From the NCBI GenBank assembly GCA_029202665.1, contig CP119326.1:1426001-1490000 (forward strand): a stretch of 64,000 nt of DNA, given 5' to 3'. The translations under genes were made by a program, and so were the position numbers. This DNA is from Candidatus Brevundimonas colombiensis. Lineage in GTDB: Bacteria > Pseudomonadota > Alphaproteobacteria > Caulobacterales > Caulobacteraceae. Shown one piece after another: positions 57,998-64,000 of this stretch; the stretch's first letter is position 1; every line of letters begins with the position of its first letter. The notes under the pieces are model-generated. The model saw nothing but the letters and a program-made list of their open reading frames with translations. It was not told the DNA's origin and did no database searches.

Positions 57998-60900
57998 ATG
58001 ACGAACGATTGGGGCCGAGCAAGCCGGATCAGGCGGCGCGCGCTATGGGTGGGCGTCTTGCTGGCGACGACGACGATCTCGGGCGTCGCCTGGACGACCC
58101 CTGTCGTGGCGCAAGCGCGCCAGGGACAGCGGAGCTTTAGCATTCCCGCGCAACCGCTTTCCTCGGCCTTGGCGGTCTTCGGTCGTCAGGCTGATCTGCA
58201 GGTCAGCGTGCCTGCCGCTCTGGCGAACGGCCGCAATTCAGTCGCCGTGTCGGGCGCGATGAGCCCTGGAGAGGCGTTGGGCCGGTTGCTCGCCGGGACC
58301 GGCCTGACCTATCGCATTAGCGGGAACGTGGTCACGCTGGAACGCGCGCCCGAGACCCAGCCCGGAACAATCCAGCTGGGCGCCGTGCGGGTCGAGGGGG
58401 GCGGCGCCGGTTCGGTCGGCGGCGATGGACATGTTGCGGGTTGGGATGGGTCGGGCGATTCCATCTATGTGACGCCGGGATCGGTCAGCGTGATCACCCG
58501 CGACCAGCTGGAAGCCTATCCGGCGCAGGCTCCGGCCGACATGCTGCGCGGGACAACGGGCATCATCTCGGGCGAGGCGCGCAGCAGCGGCGGTCTCGAT
58601 GTCAACATCCGGGGTCTGCAGGGACAGGGGCGTGTGCCCGTGACGGTCGATGGCGCAATCAACGGGACGACCGTCTATCGCGGCTATCAGGGGACAAGCA
58701 ACCGCAGCTTCGTCGACCCCGACTTCATCAGCCATGTCGCCATCGAGAAGGGGCCGTCGATGGGCAACGCCATCGCGGGCGGCATAGGCGGCTCGGTCTC
58801 GATGAAGACGCTGGGGGTCGACGACATCGTCCCTGAGGGCGACGTCATGGGCCTGCGGTTTATGGCTTCGCTGACCGGCAACAATACGACGCCCGGATCG
58901 AACATGACGCGGAACATTCTGGAACCGCTAAGCTTCTATGGTGATCCTCTGGCCGCGACGCGCGGGCGCGGCAGGCCTGGCGTGCTGACGCCCGGCGGCG
59001 GTTCCGCCAGTCTCGTCTTCGCCCGCAAAGATGACAGGGTGGATCTGCTCGCCGGCTATTCCTATCGCAACACGGGCAACTATTTCGCGGGCGCCAGCGG
59101 CAAATATGCGCCCAAGGCGACTGGCGCCCTGTCGCCGTTCTGCGCGGCGGGCACCAATGAGGCGGTGCTGAAGCAGCTCTGCGAACGGGCTGTCGCCTTC
59201 TATGACATGCATGGCTCCACATCGTTTGTGGGCGGCGAAGAGGTCTACAACACGTCGAACGAAAGCGAGTCGGTGTTGCTGAAGGCGGTGATCCGCCCCG
59301 CCCAGGATCATGTCCTGGAACTGGGTTATGGCGGCTATCGCAGCACGTTCGGCGAGAACTATCCCGGCACCCTCGCAAGCACCACGGGCGCGGTCTTTCA
59401 GAACACGGTCTTGTCCAAGACAGAACTTGATCGCTTCACGGCGCGCCATCGCTGGAATCCGGACAACGATCTCATCGACCTCAGGCTGAACGCCTGGCTG
59501 TCGAAACTGAAGGAGAATGCGCCTTCCTTCTATAACTCCGACCTGTCGCGCCGTTATGTCGACAGTTGGGGGGCGGACGTCGGCAATTCATCAAGGTCGC
59601 CGACACCCATCGGCCAGTTCTCCGCCGACTACGGCGCCTCCTACCTGCATGAAAAGGCCGGGCCGAGAGGAGGCTGGTCGGTCGTCACCTCCAATCCGCC
59701 CGGTCGCGAAGGCGCCCGCAGCGAATACAGCCTGTTCGCCGATACGGCGCTTGAAGCGACGACGTGGCTGCGCCTGACCGCTGGGGGGCGATACCAGAAC
59801 TATACGCTTGAAGATCAACAGTCGGGCACGGTCCATTATGGCGGTCGCCTGAAACGCAGCGAGGATGCGTTCAACTGGTCGCTGGGCGCGATGGTGACGC
59901 CGCTGGACGGGCTGCAGCTGTTCGCCAACTACAAGCACGCCTCGCGCCTGCCGTCGCTGCTGGAGGCGACCACCAATTTCTTCATGGTGGCCAATCCCGA
60001 TCTCCACAAGGAGACCGCGCAAAACTGGGAGGTCGGCGCCAACTATCTCCGCTACGACGTCTTCTCGCAGGATGACGAACTGGGACTGAAGCTGGTCTGG
60101 TTCGACAACGACATCGATGGCTACATCTCGCGTCGATACCTGCTGCAGCAAGCCTCGATGCAGATGTACAATATTGATCGGGCGCAGTTCAGCGGGCTGG
60201 AAGCCAATCTCAGCTACAGCGCCGGGGGCTTAAGCCTGGATGCGGGCGTGACCTATTACGACAGGATACGGTTCTGTCGCCCGGGCGAAAACTGCATCGC
60301 CAGTTCGTTGGCCTCGGATTACGCCACCAACTACATCCCGCCGGATTGGTCCGCCAATCTGTCGGTCAATCAGAAATTCCTGAATGACCGGGCCATGCTC
60401 GGAGCACGCCTGACCTATATGGGCGACCGCTCGATCGGCGCCGAGAAGCCCCTGACGGGCTTCCTGCCCTTGATCACCGCCGTTGATTGGCATCCCTATT
60501 TGCTGGTCGACCTGACCGGCAGCTTCAAGGTGAATGAGGGGCTGTCACTCAACTGGAGCGTCGATAATCTGACCGACCGCTACTATACGGAGCCGATGAG
60601 CCTGGGCTTCATCCCGGCGCCGGGGCGGACGTTCCGTATTGGTCTGACCCAGACCCTGGGTTCACGCGGCGGTCTGGGGTTGGCTGACTGGTTCGGCGGG
60701 GCGGACCCTGTCGATGTGGTCGATTGGACCGGCCCCTACGCGGGGTTGGACTTTGGCTACGGCTCGGGCCGGACGGAAGGCGATGTGACCGACGGCGCAG
60801 GCAAACCGTCTGATCTCGAAAACGGCAGCCGCATCAACGAAAAGCCGCGCAACTTCGTCGGCGGTCTGCATGCGGGCTATAATTATCAGTTCGCAAACAA

Positions 60901-61555
60901 TGTCGTCATGGGTTTGGAAACGGATGTCACGACAGGCGACCTGGCCGCCTGGTCAGGCGTGCGCGTCTCCTCCACATCGGGCGAAAGCCCCAGCATCGCC
61001 TCATTGCGCGCCGCCAGTATTCTGGAGTCGGACACGCGCTACAAATGGGACCGGCTCATCACCCTGCGCGGCAAGCTGGGCTATTCGCTGGGCCAGACCC
61101 TCGTTTACGCAACCGCCGGCGTGGGTTGGATGCGTGAAACCCAGTCGCGCAATCAGTACCGCTCCACCCCGCCTGCGAGCCGGAGTGATTTCGGCATCAG
61201 TTCGTATAGTCCCGGCAGTATTCCGCTCGAACACTATTTCACCGAGCAGGATCGCCATGTTCGAACCGGGGCCGTTCTGGGCGCCGGGGTCGAGCGCGCC
61301 ATCGACGTCCGGTGGTCGCTGCGCGCCGAATACAACTACGCGCACTTCGGCCGCGAGACCTTTGAGTTCGAAGACGCGCGCGCCGGCGTCGGCCTCGCCT
61401 ACAACTTCTCAGGCTTCGTGCGGGACCCCGTAACGGGAGCGCGAGTGCGTGTGACGTCGTCGGGCCCGGGCAGCGTCAATATTATCCAAGGACGCAAGGT
61501 CCGTTCCGATGCGGATCTTCACACCGTCCGCATCGGCCTCAGCTACCGTTTCTGA
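57998..61555 (+). CDS. HasR-like TonB-dependent heme receptor fused to a C-terminal Omp25/Omp31-like barrel
   Basis: The protein has 1185 residues. Order: signal peptide (1-40), STN domain (46-117, 'FSIPAQPLSSALAVFGRQA'), plug (about 165-275, 'ITRDQLEAYPAQAPADMLRGT', 'GGIGGSVSMKTLG') and a 22-strand barrel to about 888. The barrel has the heme-receptor 'NPDL' motif in 'VANPDLHKETAQNWEVG' and ends 'FRIGLTQTLG' without the usual terminal Phe. Residues about 909-1185 form a second barrel: 'WTGPYAGLDFGYGSG', 'GGLHAGYNYQF', 'VMGLETDV', 'LRGKLGYSLGQTLVYATAGVGW', 'GAGVERAIDVRWSLRAEYNYAHFG', 'VRIGLSYRF'. This matches Omp25/Omp31 porin-like proteins, some of which bind hemin. ATG 57998 follows CGGAGG. 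Confidence 0.92.
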   Translation: MTNDWGRASRIRRRALWVGVLLATTTISGVAWTTPVVAQARQGQRSFSIPAQPLSSALAVFGRQADLQVSVPAALANGRNSVAVSGAMSPGEALGRLLAGTGLTYRISGNVVTLERAPETQPGTIQLGAVRVEGGGAGSVGGDGHVAGWDGSGDSIYVTPGSVSVITRDQLEAYPAQAPADMLRGTTGIISGEARSSGGLDVNIRGLQGQGRVPVTVDGAINGTTVYRGYQGTSNRSFVDPDFISHVAIEKGPSMGNAIAGGIGGSVSMKTLGVDDIVPEGDVMGLRFMASLTGNNTTPGSNMTRNILEPLSFYGDPLAATRGRGRPGVLTPGGGSASLVFARKDDRVDLLAGYSYRNTGNYFAGASGKYAPKATGALSPFCAAGTNEAVLKQLCERAVAFYDMHGSTSFVGGEEVYNTSNESESVLLKAVIRPAQDHVLELGYGGYRSTFGENYPGTLASTTGAVFQNTVLSKTELDRFTARHRWNPDNDLIDLRLNAWLSKLKENAPSFYNSDLSRRYVDSWGADVGNSSRSPTPIGQFSADYGASYLHEKAGPRGGWSVVTSNPPGREGARSEYSLFADTALEATTWLRLTAGGRYQNYTLEDQQSGTVHYGGRLKRSEDAFNWSLGAMVTPLDGLQLFANYKHASRLPSLLEATTNFFMVANPDLHKETAQNWEVGANYLRYDVFSQDDELGLKLVWFDNDIDGYISRRYLLQQASMQMYNIDRAQFSGLEANLSYSAGGLSLDAGVTYYDRIRFCRPGENCIASSLASDYATNYIPPDWSANLSVNQKFLNDRAMLGARLTYMGDRSIGAEKPLTGFLPLITAVDWHPYLLVDLTGSFKVNEGLSLNWSVDNLTDRYYTEPMSLGFIPAPGRTFRIGLTQTLGSRGGLGLADWFGGADPVDVVDWTGPYAGLDFGYGSGRTEGDVTDGAGKPSDLENGSRINEKPRNFVGGLHAGYNYQFANNVVMGLETDVTTGDLAAWSGVRVSSTSGESPSIASLRAASILESDTRYKWDRLITLRGKLGYSLGQTLVYATAGVGWMRETQSRNQYRSTPPASRSDFGISSYSPGSIPLEHYFTEQDRHVRTGAVLGAGVERAIDVRWSLRAEYNYAHFGRETFEFEDARAGVGLAYNFSGFVRDPVTGARVRVTSSGPGSVNIIQGRKVRSDADLHTVRIGLSYRF

Positions 61556-61580
61556 CCCCAGCCCCAATAGGAATTCAAAG

Positions 61581-62171
61581 ATGACCGACACGATTGATCT
61601 GCCCCGGTCCAAGCGGCTGAAGGCGCTGACGCACGACATCCATGATCGGCTGGACAAGTCGATCATGGAGGCCTCGTCGTTCGACAGCCTGGAGGGCTAT
61701 GGCCGGTTCGCCGGGGTGCAGTGGACGTTCCACCGCGATATCGACGCCCTCTATGATGATGCAGCCCTGATCGCCCTGCTGCCGGGACTGGCCGAGCGTC
61801 GGCGCATGGCCTTGATCGCGGCCGACCTTGCAGATCTGGGTCTGGCCCTTCCGTCGGTCGAGGCGCCGCCGGTCTTCCTGCGGGATCGGCCCGCGGATGT
61901 GGCGACGGCCCTGGGGTGGCTCTATGTGGCCGAGGGCTCGAACCTGGGCGCCGCCCTGTTGCGCAAGGAGGCGGCCAGGCTGGGCCTGTCCGACAGCCAT
62001 GGCGCGCGGCATCTGGCCCCGTCGGGCGGCGGACCGGCCGCCCACTGGCGCGTCTTCACCGGCGCGCTGGACGCTGCGGTCCTGACCGGTGATGAAGAAG
62101 CCCGCGCCGTCGCCGGAGCCAAAGCCGCCTTCGCGCGAGTTCAGGCCCTGGCCAATGCCGCCCTTCGCTGA
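61581..62171 (+). CDS. Biliverdin-producing heme oxygenase
   Basis: A 196-residue cytosolic helical enzyme that opens heme to biliverdin, CO and free iron. 'RLKALTHDIHDRLDKSIME' contains the proximal heme ligand His21. 'WLYVAEGSNLGAALL' is the glycine-containing distal-helix region ('EGSxLG'). It resembles the PigA/HemO and BphO group in size and spacing. No phytochrome gene is near; instead the gene follows the heme receptor by 25 bases, so its role is iron release from imported heme. ATG 61581 has a modest AGGA site. Confidence 0.92.
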   Translation: MTDTIDLPRSKRLKALTHDIHDRLDKSIMEASSFDSLEGYGRFAGVQWTFHRDIDALYDDAALIALLPGLAERRRMALIAADLADLGLALPSVEAPPVFLRDRPADVATALGWLYVAEGSNLGAALLRKEAARLGLSDSHGARHLAPSGGGPAAHWRVFTGALDAAVLTGDEEARAVAGAKAAFARVQALANAALR

Positions 62172-62181
62172 GGTCACGACG

Positions 62182-62577
62182 ATGGCGATGGGCCAGGGCT
62201 CCTTGCGAGCTGGATGGCTGGTCCTGGGTCTGATTTTGGTCGGTCTGGGTTTTGTCGGCGTCTTCGTGCCGCTGATGCCGACGACCATCTTCATCATCCT
62301 GGCCGCCGCCTGTTTCACGCGGTCGTCGCCCCGCTTGGAGGCCTGGCTGCTGAACCATTCCAGGTTCGGGCCGACGCTGCGCGCCTGGCGGGCCGAGGGG
62401 GCGGCGCCGCGCCGGGCGAAGATCGCCGCCTGCCTCGGCATGGCGCTGGGTTACGGCCTGTTCTGGCTGGCGGTCCGGCCCGGTCTCTGGCTCGGGCTGG
62501 CCGTCGCAGTGGTCATGGCGGCCTGCGCGATCTTTGTCGCCTCGCGTCCGTCGCCGGGAGGCCGGGATGGCGGTTGA
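62182..62577 (+). CDS. DUF454 (YbaN-like) membrane protein
   Basis: A 131-residue inner-membrane protein with hydrophobic segments 'GWLVLGLILVGLGFVGVFVPLMPTTIFIILAAACF' (the conserved DUF454 'G..G..LP.LPTTPF' region) and 'IAACLGMALGYGLFWLAVRPGLWLGLAVAVVMAACAIFVA', with the cytosolic 'WLLNHSRFGPTLRAWR' between. ATG 62182 is preferred over an upstream in-frame ATG at 62155, because TGAGG is 8 bases upstream and 62155 would overlap the oxygenase. Function unknown; its position in a heme operon suggests a role in heme handling. It overlaps tonB by 11 bases. Confidence 0.87.
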   Translation: MAMGQGSLRAGWLVLGLILVGLGFVGVFVPLMPTTIFIILAAACFTRSSPRLEAWLLNHSRFGPTLRAWRAEGAAPRRAKIAACLGMALGYGLFWLAVRPGLWLGLAVAVVMAACAIFVASRPSPGGRDGG

Positions 62578-63313
62578 CATGACATCGGTCCCGCCTCCGT
62601 CAACGCCGGATTTCCGGCCCCGGGTCGGCTCTCGACCTAAGGGCCGGTGGGCCGTGGGCGTTGCGGTCTCGCTTCTGCTGCACGCCACGCCTTTGATTGT
62701 CGCGGGCGGCTTCTGGATGTCGCGTCCGCCCCGCATCATGCCGCCCGAGACCGTGTTTGAGGTCGAGCTGGTTCGCCTGCAGGCGCCGCCGCGCCCGCCG
62801 TCCGAACAGCCGCCCGGCCCGACCCAGGTCGAGGCCGTCGCCCAGAAGCCCGTGCCCAAACTCCCCATCCAGCCCCGCCTTCAGGTCGCGGCCGTCACCG
62901 CCGTCGAGCCGTTGCCGGCCCCGCCACCTCGACCAGCGGTCGCTGCCGAGACCCCGCCTGCGCCCGAAACCACAGCCCCGCCCAGCCGACCCGCGCCGCC
63001 CGCCGCCTCGACCGCCGCCGCGTCTCAGACCTGGCAAGGCCGGCTTCTGGCCCATCTGGAGCGCCACAAACGCTATCCGGCCGAAGCCCGCGCGCGACGC
63101 CTGCAGGGCGTGGCCTACGTCCGCTTCACAATGGACCGGCAGGGCAGGGTGCTGTCCGCGGCATTGGAACGCAGCTCGGGCCACGCCGCCCTGGACCGCG
63201 AAGCCCTGGCCCTGCTTGAGCGCGCCCAGCCGCTGCCCGCGCCGCCCGCCGAGACGCCCGGCGAACGCATCACCCTGACCGTCCCGGTCGAATTCTTCAC
63301 GCGGCGGCGGTGA
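62567..63313 (+). CDS. tonB: Energy transducer TonB
   Basis: A 248-residue protein that spans the inner membrane once ('WAVGVAVSLLLHATPLIVAGGF', residues about 30-50). A Pro/Ala-rich periplasmic linker (75-155) follows, with a C-terminal TonB domain: 'LLAHLERHKRYPAEARARRLQGVAYVRFTMDRQGRVLSAALERSSGHAALDREALALLERAQPLP'. It links proton motive force to outer-membrane receptors. ATG 62567 is fixed by GGGAGG 5 bases upstream. No exbB/exbD follow, so it must share those from elsewhere. It is probably dedicated to the heme receptor of this operon. Confidence 0.93.
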   Translation: MAVDMTSVPPPSTPDFRPRVGSRPKGRWAVGVAVSLLLHATPLIVAGGFWMSRPPRIMPPETVFEVELVRLQAPPRPPSEQPPGPTQVEAVAQKPVPKLPIQPRLQVAAVTAVEPLPAPPPRPAVAAETPPAPETTAPPSRPAPPAASTAAASQTWQGRLLAHLERHKRYPAEARARRLQGVAYVRFTMDRQGRVLSAALERSSGHAALDREALALLERAQPLPAPPAETPGERITLTVPVEFFTRRR

Positions 63314-63703
63314 CGGCAGGAAAGGCGGACGGTCAGTTTTCGACCATGAGGCCAATGTCGGTAGCCGGCGTCATTCAGCCGTAAGCCCCTCGACTTTCGC
63401 CTTGCGGGAAAACTGTATGGCGTATGCCTAGGTCGACGCCGAACATGCCCATCACCAATATATGGACAACCTCCTCCTGTCGGCGATCTGCTGCGCTGGT
63501 CAGTTGCCGGTGGTTGCGAGCGGTTCCAACAGAAGAACTCAAGAGGTTTCAGAAGTTGATGGGGGTCGTCTAAAAAGATGGCCGAGCGAATGACGCTCGG
63601 CTTAGTTTCTGCAGGAAGCCCCGGGAACGAGGCCCTCGGCCGGACGGCGAACGTCCGGCCGAGGCGCAAGCGCAGGGGAAGGCGCTTGTTCGTGTTCGGA
63701 CGA
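63314..63703. other. Gene-free stretch after tonB
   Basis: About 390 bases with no supportable gene and lower coding character on both strands. It includes the hairpin at 63634-63664. A plus-strand frame over this region lies mostly antisense to the minus-strand gene and has no ribosome-binding site. Confidence 0.5.
63634..63664 (-). terminator. Perfect 13-bp stem-loop after the right-edge gene
   Basis: CCTCGGCCGGACG-GCGAA-CGTCCGGCCGAGG, 40 bases beyond the stop of the minus-strand gene. The stem is very strong but lacks a T-run on the minus strand. It may terminate or stabilise that mRNA. Confidence 0.55.
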
Positions 63704-64000
63704 TTACGGCATCCGGAGGGGACCCGATGCGCCGCTGATCTGAGTGACATCGAGGACGCCGGACACTTGGCAAACGGTCGGCGAACCGGAAACCAGGGCC
63801 GTGGTGGCCGCGATCTGGTTCGCGCCGCCCCAGTTAAGCGTCAGAGGCGTCAAGGTGCCGGTGCAGGTGCCCGCACCGGCTTGGACGCTGACGTTCTGAA
63901 ACTGGAACTGGCCGGTGTTCACGCCGCTGGAAATCTTCACGAGATCCCAGTTGGTTGTCAGAGGGCGGATCAGTGACCCGCACAGCGTGGTGTTGCCAGG
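63704..64000 (-). CDS. Secreted protein of unknown function, C-terminal part (cut by right edge)
   Basis: The frame is open to the window edge and ends with TAA at 63704-63706, giving at least 98 residues beginning 'PGNTTLCGSLIRPLTTNWDL'. It is rich in Thr, Ser, Val, Gly and Asn, with cysteines in 'TLCGS', 'GTCTGTL' and 'PTVCQVSG'. The composition and paired cysteines suggest an extracellular or periplasmic beta-sandwich protein. It faintly recalls PraB-like secreted proteins of Caulobacterales, but this is only an impression. The start lies outside the window; an internal GTG at 63940 is not a likely start. Confidence 0.6.
   Translation of the reverse strand, partial: PGNTTLCGSLIRPLTTNWDLVKISSGVNTGQFQFQNVSVQAGAGTCTGTLTPLTLNWGGANQIAATTALVSGSPTVCQVSGVLDVTQISGASGPLRMP

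Noticed and set aside
63578..63976. 132-codon plus-strand frame near the right edge
   Set aside because: Overlaps the minus-strand secreted-protein gene and the 13-bp hairpin. It has no ribosome-binding site, and its translation is Arg/Gly-rich shadow sequence.

Overview
The window looks like a chromosomal segment of a GC-rich alphaproteobacterium of the order Caulobacterales, most likely Brevundimonas or a close relative. The signs are a CpdR response regulator beside an N-formylglutamate amidohydrolase gene, a DUF1134/EipA gene with a CtrA-like site upstream, many TonB-dependent receptors, and short mosaic inverted repeats of the kind scattered through Caulobacterales and sphingomonad intergenic regions. 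No phage, insertion sequence, transposase or CRISPR array was seen.

Layout. 1-5 kb: the end of an Oar-like TonB receptor, a two-gene agmatine-to-putrescine pathway (aguA-aguB), a hydrolase and a family-9 glycosyltransferase. 5-18 kb: translation genes that are usually contiguous (infC, rpmI-rplT, pheS, pheT), here interrupted by a secreted S9 peptidase, an MFS exporter, a hybrid histidine kinase, a polysaccharide deacetylase and three small genes between pheS and pheT. 18-26 kb: envelope genes (EipA homologue, SQD1-like nucleotide-sugar enzyme, chagasin-type inhibitor), a DUF4167 protein with a hairpin-rich leader, a receiver protein whose kinase part has lost its phosphoacceptor histidine, and two tandem DUF4893 lipoproteins. 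26-36 kb: beta-lactamase-fold hydrolase, BCCT transporter, TonB receptor and clpB, followed by a 44-codon gene between two copies of a repeat. 36-44 kb: prmC, YihY/BrkB, hslU, ppa, cpdR, a candidate small RNA and tRNA-Val.

44-63.3 kb is the accessory, nutrient-acquisition part. A siderophore-type receptor and a PepSY membrane protein are followed by two ECF sigma/FecR/TonB-receptor systems. The first ends in a PhoD phosphatase and has a PHO-box-like site upstream. The second encodes a complete heme system: sigma factor, FecR, HasR-like receptor, heme oxygenase, DUF454 membrane protein and its own TonB. It has Fur-box-like dyads in front of the sigma and receptor genes. The heme receptor carries an extra C-terminal Omp25/Omp31-like beta-barrel, so one polypeptide appears to encode two outer-membrane barrels. 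This is the most unusual object in the window. The right edge cuts a secreted protein gene on the minus strand.

All calls come from reading the sequence. Family names rest on recognised motifs and were not checked by database search.
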